Assembly: GCA_002383105.1 (NCBI GenBank)
Contig: DFXC01000141.1
Span: 13,343 to 35,759, forward strand
Direction of reading: 5' to 3'
Source: Hyphomicrobiaceae bacterium UBA4118
GTDB taxonomy: Bacteria > Pseudomonadota > Alphaproteobacteria > Rhizobiales > Methyloligellaceae
Length of the DNA stretch: 22,417 bases
Shown in pieces: positions 13,868 to 22,321 of the stretch. The notes under the pieces are model-generated. The model did no database searches and had not been told where the DNA came from. It was given only the letters and a program-made list of their open reading frames with translations. Position 1 is the first letter of the stretch. Every line of letters begins with the position of its first letter. Made by a program: the position numbers and the translations under genes.

Positions 13868-16594
13868 ATGATGCGATCCGTATTTCGACCCAAAACAACC
13901 CCGCCCGAGGGGACCGAAGATAGCGCGCTCGGCCGGCGTCTCGAGCGCCGGGTGCTCCTCAGCCGGCTTGCGCTCCTCGGCGAGCGCATCTGGGAGGCCC
14001 TGCTCTGGCCCTTCATCGTCGTCTGCGCCTTCCTCGTCGTGTCGCTTCTGGAGCTGTGGAGCGTCCTGCCGCCACTGCTGCATCGCGCCGTGCTCGGCGC
14101 CTTCGGGCTTGCGCTTCTCGTTTCGCTTCTGCCGCTCATCCGGCTGTCGCTGCCGACGCGCGTGGAGGCGCTCCGGCGCCTCGAGCGGAACGCCAATGTC
14201 AAGCACCGGCCCGCTTCCTCCTATGAGGATCGCCTTGGCGCCACGCAGCCCAAGGAGACGGCGCTGCTGTGGGCGGCCCACCGCGAGCGGCTCGCCCGGC
14301 TCGTCGCCGAGCTCAAGCCGTCGTGGCCAGCGCCCCGGACCGACCGTAAGGACCCTTATGCCATCAGGGCAGCGCTCCTTCTCGCCGTTGTCGCCGCCAT
14401 GCTTGCGGCCGGAGGCAATGGGTTCGACCGCTTGCGCGCGGCCTTCTCGCCGGGCGCCACATCCGGCACGCCTGCGCTTCTGAGACTCGATGCCTGGGTG
14501 ACGCCCCCCATCTATACCGGCATCCCGCCGATCGTCCTTGCCGATGGCAGCGAGCGGGTGGGAGCAGGCTCAGAGAGCTTCCGCGCTTTGTCCGTGCCCG
14601 AGCGGAGCGAGCTGATCGTCCGCACCCATGCGCCTCAAGGCGAGACCGTGAGCCTGACCATGAGCAACGACGACGGGTCCGACCTCAAGACCATCGAGCC
14701 CAAGCAGGGCGGCGCCCAAGGGCTGGTCGAGTTCGACGTGGCGCTGACACAGCCGATCAGCGCCGATGTCAAGATCAGCGGCCAGACCGTGTCCAAATGG
14801 CGGTTCGAGTTGATCAAGGACGAAGCCCCCACCATCAGCCTGATGGGCAATCCGACCACCACCCCGCGGGGGGCCTTGCGCCTCGTCTTCCGCGCCGACG
14901 ACGATCACGGCGTGGCAAGCGCCGAAGCCCACTTTGCGCTGAGTGAGGGTGAGGCGGGAAACCTTGCGCCCCTCCCCGCCGAGGCCGGCGCCAAGGTCGA
15001 GCCCGACCCCCTGCTCCAACCCCCGGTGATGTCGCTGCAATTGCCGCACGCCAATGCCAAGCGGGCTGACGGCCGCGCCACCCAGGACCTCACCGCCCAT
15101 CCCTGGGCCGGGCTCAAGGTGCGCATGACCCTGGCTGCCCGCGACCAGGCGGGTCAGTCGGGAGAGAGCGTACCTTACGAATTCGTGCTGCCCGAGCGCA
15201 CCTTCACCAAGCCGCTCGCTAAGGCGGTGGTCGAGCAGCGCAAGCGCCTGGTGCGAGAGCCGGACTCGGTCGAAAGCGTCTCCCGCGCGCTCGAGGCGCT
15301 GACCTTGGGCGGCGAGAAGGTCATCGACGACAGCTTCATCTATCTGTCTCTGCGCGACGCCTATTGGCGGCTGGCGAGCGACGACTCGCGCGCGAGCGTC
15401 GCCAGCGTGGTCGACCAGCTGTGGACGGTGGCGCTGCGCATCGAGGACGGCGACTTGCCCGAGGCCGAGCGCGACGTAAAGACGGCGCAGGACGCGCTGG
15501 CCGAGGGGCTCAAGGAGAACGCCTCGCCTGAGGAGATCAAGCGCCTGGTCGATGAGCTGCGCACCGCGCTCTCCCGCTACCTCCAGGCGCTCGCCAGCCA
15601 AGCGCAGGAAAAGGGCAATATGCCGGCGCAGGACAAGCAGAACGGCGATCAGCTCGTCTCCCAGCAGGACCTCGACAAGATATTGAAGAACATCGAGAAG
15701 CTGGCGCAGTCGGGCTCCAAGGACATGGCTCAGCAAATGTTGTCTGAGCTCAAGGACATTCTCGACCGCCTGCAGACCGGCAACTTCCCCGAGAGCGCGC
15801 AGCAGCAGCGTGCGAGCCGCATGATGAAGGACTTGAGCGAGGTCATCTCGAAGCAGCAGAAGCTGCTCGACGACACCTTCAAGGCCAAGCGCGAGCAGAA
15901 CGCGGGCAACGACCAGAACCAGGGCGGCCAGTTCGAGGTGAGCCCTCCCGGCCAGCCGCTCGAATTCGGTCCCGGCATGAGCATGGCGCCGCTGTTCGAG
16001 GTGCCCGGAGACGCCGAGCCGGGAAGCGAGAAGGGACAGGGCTCGTCCGGCAAGCAAGTCTCCCCGCGCGGGTCGGGTCAGGCCGAGCAAGGGATGCAGC
16101 CTCCCGGCCCCGGCCAGCACCCCAGCCAGAACGGCCAGCTCGGCGACCGCCAGGAGGAGCTCCGCAACAAGCTGCAAAGCCTGACCGACCGCCTCCGCAT
16201 CGACGGGGCGAACCCGCCTCAAGAGTTCGAGGGCGCGCAAGAGGCCATGAAGGAGGCCAAGCAGGAGCTCGGCGACGGCAATCTCGACAGCGCGACGCAA
16301 TCGCAAAGCCTCGCGCTCGAGCGCTTGCGCAAAGGGGCGCAGTCCATGGCCGAGCAGATGATGCAGAACGGCGACGCGCAAGCCGGACAGGGCCCGGGCA
16401 ATAACGGGCGCGACCCGCTCGGCCGCCCGGATCGCAGCAACCGGCCCGACCTCGGCCTGTCGGTGAAGGTCCCCGACGAGATCGACATTCAGCGCGCGCG
16501 CGAAGTTCTCGACGAGCTTCGCCGGCGGCTCGGCGACCCGGCGCGGCCCGCCTTCGAGCTCGATTATCTCGAGCGCCTGATCAAGCCGTTCTGA
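13868..16594 (+). CDS. TIGR02302-family (DUF4175) large membrane protein
   Basis: About 908 residues. The N-terminus has two transmembrane segments (about 43-64 and 72-94) and a third near 167-185 (AALLLAVVAAMLAAGG). A large, probably periplasmic part follows (LDAWVTPPIYTGIPP, then beta-rich segments with EAPTISLMGNP). The C-terminal third is coiled-coil and very Gln/Gly/Asp-rich. It ends DEIDIQRAREVLDELRRRLGDPARP, which is characteristic of TIGR02302 proteins found behind lysA in alphaproteobacteria. The function is not established. Possible starts are GTG 13862, ATG 13868 and ATG 13871, none with a good Shine-Dalgarno; I took the first ATG. An 80-bp gap separates it from lysA. Confidence 0.9.
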   Translation: MMRSVFRPKTTPPEGTEDSALGRRLERRVLLSRLALLGERIWEALLWPFIVVCAFLVVSLLELWSVLPPLLHRAVLGAFGLALLVSLLPLIRLSLPTRVEALRRLERNANVKHRPASSYEDRLGATQPKETALLWAAHRERLARLVAELKPSWPAPRTDRKDPYAIRAALLLAVVAAMLAAGGNGFDRLRAAFSPGATSGTPALLRLDAWVTPPIYTGIPPIVLADGSERVGAGSESFRALSVPERSELIVRTHAPQGETVSLTMSNDDGSDLKTIEPKQGGAQGLVEFDVALTQPISADVKISGQTVSKWRFELIKDEAPTISLMGNPTTTPRGALRLVFRADDDHGVASAEAHFALSEGEAGNLAPLPAEAGAKVEPDPLLQPPVMSLQLPHANAKRADGRATQDLTAHPWAGLKVRMTLAARDQAGQSGESVPYEFVLPERTFTKPLAKAVVEQRKRLVREPDSVESVSRALEALTLGGEKVIDDSFIYLSLRDAYWRLASDDSRASVASVVDQLWTVALRIEDGDLPEAERDVKTAQDALAEGLKENASPEEIKRLVDELRTALSRYLQALASQAQEKGNMPAQDKQNGDQLVSQQDLDKILKNIEKLAQSGSKDMAQQMLSELKDILDRLQTGNFPESAQQQRASRMMKDLSEVISKQQKLLDDTFKAKREQNAGNDQNQGGQFEVSPPGQPLEFGPGMSMAPLFEVPGDAEPGSEKGQGSSGKQVSPRGSGQAEQGMQPPGPGQHPSQNGQLGDRQEELRNKLQSLTDRLRIDGANPPQEFEGAQEAMKEAKQELGDGNLDSATQSQSLALERLRKGAQSMAEQMMQNGDAQAGQGPGNNGRDPLGRPDRSNRPDLGLSVKVPDEIDIQRAREVLDELRRRLGDPARPAFELDYLERLIKPF

Positions 16595-16610
16595 TTTTCC
16601 GCGTCTCGGC

Positions 16611-16793
16611 TCATCGTAGCCCGAAATGGGCGAGGAGCGCGATCAGGCTGATCGATCCGAGCACCCCGAGATAGACCCCGGTAAGGAGCCCTTCGGGCCA
16701 GCGGTCTTTTGCCTTGCTGCGCAGCGCCTCGACGATCACGATCGGCGGAATGAGCGCTCCGACCACAGCGAAGATCAGATTGAGCGTGGTCAT
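16611..16793 (-). CDS. Small two-helix membrane protein
   Basis: A 60-residue protein with two predicted transmembrane helices: LIFAVVGALIPPIVIVEAL (about 5-23) and GVYLGVLGSISLIALLAHF (about 39-57). They are joined by a basic loop with RSKAKDRWP. Its ATG overlaps the stop of hpt as ATGA, so it is translationally coupled and cotranscribed. No family is recognised. It converges with the TIGR02302 gene, leaving only 16 bp. Confidence 0.72.
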   Translation of the reverse strand: MTTLNLIFAVVGALIPPIVIVEALRSKAKDRWPEGLLTGVYLGVLGSISLIALLAHFGLR

Positions 16794-17335
16794 AGTGCTG
16801 CCACCTCGCCGATGAAGGGAAGCTCGCGGTAGCGGTGCGCGAGGTCCATGCCGTAGCCCACCACGAACACCGGCGGGCAGGGAAACCCCGTGAAGTCCGG
16901 CGTGATTGCCGTCGTGCGAGGGAGCTTCTTGTCGATGAGGACGCAGGTCTTGACGGATCGCGCGCCGCGCGTCTCCAGACGCGCTTTGGCGAAGGCAAGC
17001 GTCCGGCCTGAATCGAGAATGTCGTCGACGATCACCACGTCGCGGCCGTGAAGCTCGCTCTCCACGTCGCGCAAGATCTTGACCTCACCGCTCGAGGCGG
17101 TGCCCACGCCATAGCTCGCCACGAAGATGAAGTCGATCTCGGGCGCCAGCCCCTGCCGATGGAGTGCGCGGATCAGATCGGCGGCGAAGATGAAACTCCC
17201 CTTCAGCACCGCGACGATGATGAGATTGTCGAGCCTTGCAGCGGCGATCTCTTGTGCCAGCTCCTCGACCCTTCGCGCAATTGCCTCGGCGCTGATGAGC
17301 GGCCTGATGGCGGGCGCCGCCGCAATTCCGGCCAT
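16790..17335 (-). CDS. hpt: Hypoxanthine phosphoribosyltransferase
   Basis: Purine salvage enzyme converting hypoxanthine (and often guanine) plus PRPP to IMP/GMP; cytosolic, 181 residues. The PRPP-binding loop is VVIVDDILDSGRT (100-112). LKGSFIFAADLIRAL and FIFVASYG are the family's other conserved stretches, and VVGYGMDLAHRYRELPFIG is the usual C-terminus. The ATG at 17335 was chosen because it gives the normal length and lies 4 nt after the upstream zinc-ribbon stop; the frame extends to 17434 without family sequence. It overlaps the next gene as ATGA. Confidence 0.95.
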   Translation of the reverse strand: MAGIAAAPAIRPLISAEAIARRVEELAQEIAAARLDNLIIVAVLKGSFIFAADLIRALHRQGLAPEIDFIFVASYGVGTASSGEVKILRDVESELHGRDVVIVDDILDSGRTLAFAKARLETRGARSVKTCVLIDKKLPRTTAITPDFTGFPCPPVFVVGYGMDLAHRYRELPFIGEVAAL

Positions 17336-17339
17336 GACC

Positions 17340-18423
17340 CTAGTCGGCCTTGGCGAAACGAACCTTGACGCTCCGGACATTGCTTGGCGGCGAGGGAATC
17401 TGCCGCAAGAACGGCGCGTGCTCGCCGGCGGCAAGTTCGGGCTCGCCGACCTCTGTAGTCCACTCGGAAATCTCCGCGCCGCTCTCGTCCCTGAGCGCGA
17501 TCACCACGGTCGGAACGTCCATCGCCGCCCCCGTCGTGTTCACCACGTCGCCCTGCACTTCGAGCACGGACTGACCGCCATCGCTGGTCCAGCCGTAGCG
17601 GACGCCCTGGAAGGCAAGCCCTTGTGACCCGACCGGCATGCCGAACAGCCCGTAGAGGCGGGAAGCGCCGGGCAGGATCGACATGACGGTTGACGGCGCC
17701 ATAACGAGCAAGCCGACAACGATGGCAACCAGGAGGGCGAGCATCGCCCAACCGATGGCGACCACCGGAGGCTTCTTCCGTGCCGGCCGCTCGCTGGGGA
17801 GAGCTTCGCCGTCGAGCCCCGCCATGGCAGCTTCGACCAAGGCGGGGTCCAAAGCGGCGTCGGCCAGGGAGCTATCGTCCATGCCGGCGTCCATGGTGGC
17901 ATCGCCCAACCCGGCCATGGCGGCATCGGCGGAAGCGGGAGTCCGAGCCACAGCTGGCGGCGCGGCCTGAGCAGGAGACCGCTTTGCCAGCCGCGCGAAG
18001 ATCCCGCTGGACTTCTCTTTGACGGGAGGGGCCTCGGCCACGGTTTCGTCATTAAAATGCGCGGCCACGGCGGCAAGATCCTCGCCGCCACCGAACTGGG
18101 CATCGGGCTCGGCTCGGGAAAGCCGGTCGCTTAGGCTCGGCTCGGGAGCAGCTTGTTGCGGGATGCCGGCGAATCCGCGCATGGCGGTATTGACGGTTGC
18201 CGCTTGCTTGGGCGGCGCAGGCGGTGGCGCTTTTGCTGGCTTGGCCGCGACGGCGGACGACCGCCGGCGCTGCCACCACGGCCGGCTCGACCGATCTGGT
18301 GACAGGCATCGCCTGCCACACATGGGTGCACTTGCTACAGCGGACCTTGCGCCCCTCAGGCGGGAAGACGGCCGCCGTCTCGTAGCGCGTGTCACAAACT
18401 GGGCAGATTATGAGTGTTGCCAT
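17340..18423 (-). pseudogene. Zinc-ribbon/DUF3426-type membrane protein, frameshifted
   Basis: The N-terminal frame (ATG at 18423) encodes an MJ0042-type zinc ribbon, CPVCDTRY...VRCSKCTHVW, with two CxxC pairs. The rest lies in a different frame: an Ala/Pro-rich linker, a transmembrane segment (AMLALLVAIVVGLLVMA) and a C-terminal DUF3426-like domain ending in VRFAKAD at 17340. Joining the two parts requires skipping one base near 18245-18265. The gene order (divergent from ftsE, upstream of hpt) matches intact homologues known in alphaproteobacteria, so I read it as one gene with a +1 indel. It may be a real mutation or a sequence error. Function of the family is unclear. Confidence 0.8.
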
Positions 18424-18558
18424 CGCAAAAGCCAAAATGGCCCGCTACCCTGGGATTCGCGGCGGCCCCATGCCGTTGCCCAAATCCATTGATACCGGAC
18501 CTGGAGTTCAGCATAAAGAGCCTGTCGTCCGCAATGTTAAGAGACTTAAGGAACACGG

Positions 18559-19215
18559 GTGATCCGCTTTGACAATGTCGGACTGCGTTATGGCACCGGC
18601 CCGGAAATCTTGCGCGACCTCACCTTCCACGTGCTTCCCGGGTCGTTTCATTTCCTGACCGGGCCGTCGGGGGCCGGAAAAACGACGCTTTTGCGGCTTC
18701 TTTTCATGTCGCTGCGGCCAACCAGAGGGCTGATTTTCGTATTCGGCGAGAACGTGGCGGAGCTCTCGGCGAGCGGCCGTTCCGAGCTCAGACGGCGAAT
18801 CGGCATCGTGTTCCAGGACTTCAGGCTGCTCGAACACCTCACCACCTGGGAGAATGTGGCGCTGCCTTTGCGGGTCATGGGCAAGAAAGAATCGGATTAC
18901 CGGGACGACGTGACCGACCTGTTGCGCTGGGTCGGGCTCGGCGACCGTATCGACGCCTACCCCGAGATCCTCTCCGGCGGCGAGAAGCAGCGCGCGGCCA
19001 TCGCCCGCGCCGTGATCGGGCGGCCCGAGCTGTTGCTCGCCGACGAGCCAACCGGTAACGTCGATCCGGCCATCGGCAACCGCCTCCTGCGCCTCTTCGT
19101 GGAGCTCAACCGGCTCGGCACCTCGGTCATTATCGCGACCCACGACTATGCTCTGATGGAGCAGCTCGACGCCCCGCGGCTTGTGCTCTACGACGGTCAT
19201 TTGCAGGTCGGCTGA
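18559..19215 (+). CDS. ftsE: Cell division ATP-binding protein FtsE
   Basis: ATPase of the FtsEX complex, which controls septal peptidoglycan hydrolases at the divisome; cytoplasmic face. The 218-residue ABC domain has Walker A GPSGAGKTT (35-43), the Q-loop region IGIVFQDFRLL, the signature LSGGEKQR (138-145), Walker B LLLADEP (158-164, E163) and the switch histidine in ATHD. The GTG start at 18559 follows AAGGA at good spacing. It is 5 nt upstream of ftsX and divergent from the zinc-ribbon gene. Confidence 0.96.
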   Translation: MIRFDNVGLRYGTGPEILRDLTFHVLPGSFHFLTGPSGAGKTTLLRLLFMSLRPTRGLIFVFGENVAELSASGRSELRRRIGIVFQDFRLLEHLTTWENVALPLRVMGKKESDYRDDVTDLLRWVGLGDRIDAYPEILSGGEKQRAAIARAVIGRPELLLADEPTGNVDPAIGNRLLRLFVELNRLGTSVIIATHDYALMEQLDAPRLVLYDGHLQVG

Positions 19216-19220
19216 ACCCC

Positions 19221-20219
19221 GTGACCCTTCTTTCGGACATTCGGGAATATCCCTGGACGAGCCTGTTGAGGGGGCTGCTTCCCGCCCGTCTCGCCAGGCT
19301 CCTGCCGCAGCGCTTCCAAACCGGCACCGCGCAGATCGTGCCGGCGGCCTCCATTGCCGGCAACGCCCTGACCGTGGTGATCGCCATCATGTCGTTCCTC
19401 GCCTGCCTCACCGCCGGCGCCGTGTACATGGTCAATCAATCGGCGAAAGCCTGGGTCAACGATATTGCCAGCGAGATCACCGTCGAGCTCGACCCCGTCA
19501 ACACCGCCGACATCGAGAAGAAGATGACGCTCGTCGCCCTGTTCCTCGCCAAGCAGAAGGGGATCACTAGGGTGAAGCCGCTTACCGCCGACGACTCGGC
19601 CAAGCTGCTCGAGCCATGGCTCGGTCAATCGGCGGCGTTGCAGGCTTTGCCCATCCCGCGGCTGATCGCCGTCGAGATCGACCGCTCCAACCCTCCCGAC
19701 ATCCCGCTCATCAAGGACGCTCTGTCGCAGAACTTCGAGGGCGTCACCCTTGACGATCACACCCGCTGGCAGGCGGAAATCCGCACCCTCACGCGCTCGG
19801 CGGCGCTCGGCGGCATCGCCGTGCTCAGCCTCGTCGCGGCCGCGACCATCGCCGTCATCGTCTCGGCGACGCGAAGCGCCATGGCCTCCAACCGCGAGAT
19901 CATCGAGGTGCTGCATTTCGTCGGCGCCAATGAGCGCTTCATCAGCCGCGAGTTCGAGCGCCACTTCCTCGGTCTCGGCGTCCGCGCCGGCCTCATGGGG
20001 GCACTGGCCGCGGCGATCGCCTTCTTGCTTTTGCCGCTGATGATGCATCTTCTTGGGGGCGGCGTGGTCACCGAAGCCGAGACGAGCCGCCTCATCGGCT
20101 CCGGCGAGCTTGATCTGTCAGGCTATTTCCTCTGTGTGCTGGTGGTTATCGTCGTCGCCTGCCTGTGCATGGTCACCTCCCGGCTTGGCGTGATCCGCGT
20201 GCTCAAGTCCTACGCTTGA
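19221..20219 (+). CDS. ftsX: Cell division protein FtsX
   Basis: Membrane partner of FtsE, 332 residues. The layout is as expected: a cytoplasmic N-terminus, TM1 at about 52-74 (GNALTVVIAIMSFLACLTAGAVYMV), a periplasmic loop that in this family contacts hydrolase activators, and three further helices. These are ALGGIAVLSLVAAATIAVIVSA, LMGALAAAIAFLLLPLMM and the C-terminal GYFLCVLVVIVVACLCMVTSRL. The GTG start lies 5 nt after ftsE with a weak Shine-Dalgarno, so coupling to ftsE is likely. It ends in the usual RVLKSYA. Confidence 0.94.
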   Translation: MTLLSDIREYPWTSLLRGLLPARLARLLPQRFQTGTAQIVPAASIAGNALTVVIAIMSFLACLTAGAVYMVNQSAKAWVNDIASEITVELDPVNTADIEKKMTLVALFLAKQKGITRVKPLTADDSAKLLEPWLGQSAALQALPIPRLIAVEIDRSNPPDIPLIKDALSQNFEGVTLDDHTRWQAEIRTLTRSAALGGIAVLSLVAAATIAVIVSATRSAMASNREIIEVLHFVGANERFISREFERHFLGLGVRAGLMGALAAAIAFLLLPLMMHLLGGGVVTEAETSRLIGSGELDLSGYFLCVLVVIVVACLCMVTSRLGVIRVLKSYA

Positions 20220-20320
20220 CTAGCCCCCTGTTTGCCGGGCAAGAACCGCAGCAAAGTCGATTTCACCCGCACGCGATTTGTGCCTATCCTTGCCCCCGCC
20301 TGGCAGCGTTGGAGTAAGCC

Positions 20321-21004
20321 GTGAGTGAGGAAGAGGAAGATAGACCCGGGCGCTTCAGCGGCTTCGTCGGTGGGATAAGGCTCATCTTCGATTTTCTGCT
20401 GATGCTCGTGGTGCTGCTCATCATCGGCTTCATCTTGTTCGCGACCGGCCTTGCCCATGAGCGGCCCCTGCCGGAGCGGAACGCCGACGGCATCGCCGTG
20501 CTCACCGGGGGCGCGTCGCGCATCGACCAGGCGATGAAGCTGTTGGCGCAAGGCAGGGCCAAGCGCGTTCTCATCACCGGCGTCAATCGCACGACCACGA
20601 CGGAGGAGCTGAAGGATCTTGCCAGCCAGGGCGACCAGTATTTCGCCTGCTGCGTCGACATCGACAAGGAGGCCCGCAACACCATCGACAACGCCACCGA
20701 GACCAGCCAATGGGTGGCGCTCAACCACTACGGCTCGATCATCGTGGTCACCTCGAACTATCACATGCCGCGCGCTCTCGCCGAGCTTGGCCGCGCCATG
20801 CCGGGCGTGGTGCTCATCCCCTATGCGGTGGCCGACAACAACGTGCATCTCGACCGCTGGTGGAGCTATCCCGGCACCACCAAGCTGCTGCTCTCCGAAT
20901 ATCTGAAATATCTGCCGGCGCTCGGGCGGCTCGGAGCGACCAACCTCGTGCGGGCGCTGCTTCCGGGCGGCAACACAATCGCCGCCGAAGTGCCGGAGCC
21001 GTAA
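20321..21004 (+). CDS. YdcF/SanA-like DUF218 membrane protein
   Basis: A 227-residue protein with an acidic N-terminus (SEEEEDR), one transmembrane segment (about 21-43, LIFDFLLMLVVLLIIGFILFA) and a DUF218 domain. The domain's motifs are GIAVLTGGASRIDQAMKLL, ARNTIDNA (the ExxNTxxNA-type motif), VTSNYHMPRA and a late RWWSYPGTTKLLLSEYLKY. Members (YdcF, SanA, ElyC) are envelope-linked; their reaction is mostly unknown. The GTG start follows GGAG. It lies 101 bp after ftsX and 15 nt before the acyltransferase, a grouping seen in other alphaproteobacteria. Confidence 0.9.
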   Translation: MSEEEEDRPGRFSGFVGGIRLIFDFLLMLVVLLIIGFILFATGLAHERPLPERNADGIAVLTGGASRIDQAMKLLAQGRAKRVLITGVNRTTTTEELKDLASQGDQYFACCVDIDKEARNTIDNATETSQWVALNHYGSIIVVTSNYHMPRALAELGRAMPGVVLIPYAVADNNVHLDRWWSYPGTTKLLLSEYLKYLPALGRLGATNLVRALLPGGNTIAAEVPEP

Positions 21005-21019
21005 CCGTCCTTGAGCCGA

Positions 21020-21763
21020 ATGGCGCGCGCGCTTCTCTTCAATGTGCTGTTCTATGTGACGACCGTTTTGTTCGTCGTCCTCGGCAGTCCGCTGCTTTTC
21101 GGCCCACGCAGCTGGGCCATGGCGGCGCTCGCCGTGCATGCGCGCTTCGAGCTTTGGTTGCTGAAGGCCATCGTTGGAACGAAGCTCGAAGTGCGCGGCC
21201 ACGAGAAACTGCCAAAAGGAGCCTGCCTCGTCGCCTCGAAGCATCAATCGGCCTGGGAGACCTTCGCGCTGATCCCGCTCTTCCGCGACCCGGCGCTTCT
21301 GATGAAGCGGGAGCTGTTCTTCATTCCCTTCCATGGCTGGTTCTCGCGCAAATTCGAGATGATCCCGGTCGACCGCGACAAGGGCCCGACCGCGCTCCGC
21401 CGCATGCTGCGCGAGGCCAAGAAGCGGGTCGAGGACGGGCGCGAGATCATCATCTTCCCCGAAGGCACGCGGCGGCCTCCCGGCGCGCCCCCCGACTACA
21501 AGACCGGCGTCATCCTGCTCTATGAGGCGCTCGGCATCCCTTGCGTGCCGGTGGCGCTCAATTCCGGAGTGTTCTGGCCGCGGCGAAGCCTCGAGCGCAG
21601 GCCCGGCACCATCGTGGTCGAATTCCTCGACCCCATCCCGCCGGGGCTGCCCAAGGCCGAGTTCTTGAAACGGCTCACCGACGCCATCGAGACCGCTTCG
21701 AGCCGCCTTTTGGCCGAGTCTAAGGCCGAAGAACCGGGCGGTAGGCCAGCTGTTAACCTTTGA
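21020..21763 (+). CDS. plsC: 1-acyl-sn-glycerol-3-phosphate acyltransferase (PlsC family)
   Basis: Acylates lysophosphatidate to phosphatidate at the inner membrane; 247 residues from this ATG. Two hydrophobic N-terminal stretches (ALLFNVLFYVTTVLFVVLGSPLLF and MAALAVHARFELWLL) precede the acyltransferase domain. The catalytic block reads SKHQSAWET, so the usual HX4D is HX4E here. The second block is KFEMIPVDRD, the third FPEGTRRPPG, and the fourth IPCVPVALNSG. TTG at 21011 is an alternative start. The last 15 residues are unstructured. The change of D to E in the first block is conservative and common enough not to imply loss of activity. Confidence 0.9.
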   Translation: MARALLFNVLFYVTTVLFVVLGSPLLFGPRSWAMAALAVHARFELWLLKAIVGTKLEVRGHEKLPKGACLVASKHQSAWETFALIPLFRDPALLMKRELFFIPFHGWFSRKFEMIPVDRDKGPTALRRMLREAKKRVEDGREIIIFPEGTRRPPGAPPDYKTGVILLYEALGIPCVPVALNSGVFWPRRSLERRPGTIVVEFLDPIPPGLPKAEFLKRLTDAIETASSRLLAESKAEEPGGRPAVNL

Positions 21764-21886
21764 ATGCTTGACTGGAGCTGGCGACGTGTTCTACCTTTGT
21801 TCTTGAGATTCGCGACACCGTCTTGAATTCGTCATCGCCAGGCCCATTTGACAGGTCGATTTACCAGTTAACGGACCCGGACCCCC

Positions 21887-22297
21887 ATGTGGATGCGCAA
21901 AGTGGAAGCAGAGACTGCCCAGTGGGGCCCGGCCGACGAGCCGGCGCTGGTCTGCTCCGAGGCAGCCTTCGCCCAGGCGTTCCACTATTGGCGCGGGGCC
22001 TCGGGACGGCGCTATCTGCATAGCGTCTATACGCTGATCGGCTGCCCTGCCCTTCCCCGGGCCAACTACATCCTCGTCCGCCGTTACGAGGACGGAAGGC
22101 GCTTGGCGCTGGCCTTCGGTCAGACCAAGGACGAGGCGGCCACCCTCAATCTGGCGCATCTCCGCCATGAAGGCGCCAAGTGCGGCGCCAACGAGGTGCA
22201 TATCCACCTCCTGGCCGAAACCGCTGACGAGCGCCTTTTGGTCGAGGCCGACCTGGTCGCGGCGCACACGCGGCGGCTCGCAGCCAACGCCGCCTGA
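21887..22297 (+). CDS. Conserved-looking protein of unknown function
   Basis: A 136-residue soluble protein with no signal peptide or membrane segment. It has an aromatic patch AFHYWRGASGRRYLHSVYTLIGCPALP (about 29-55) and ANYILVRRYEDGRRLALAFGQT. A helical end contains CGANEVHIHLLAETADERLLVEADL. Codon use and composition match the neighbours, which supports a real gene. The ATG at 21887 (or 21893) gives the start. I do not recognise the family. It stands alone between plsC and a minus-strand gene and may be a lineage-restricted protein. Confidence 0.75.
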   Translation: MWMRKVEAETAQWGPADEPALVCSEAAFAQAFHYWRGASGRRYLHSVYTLIGCPALPRANYILVRRYEDGRRLALAFGQTKDEAATLNLAHLRHEGAKCGANEVHIHLLAETADERLLVEADLVAAHTRRLAANAA

Positions 22298-22321
22298 CCC
22301 TTCTTCAATTCGGATGAAAGT

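Noticed and set aside
12818-14281. 487-codon open frame on the minus strand
   Set aside because: It spans antisense to lysA and the next gene, including their spacer; composition is typical of a shadow frame and no motif is visible.
14570-16381. 603-codon open frame on the minus strand
   Set aside because: It is antisense to the TIGR02302-family gene, Leu/Arg/Ala-rich with no domain, and arises from the GC-rich third-position bias of the real gene.
20210-21334. 374-codon open frame on the minus strand
   Set aside because: It is antisense to the clearly coding YdcF-family and acyltransferase genes, with no recognisable domain or signal.
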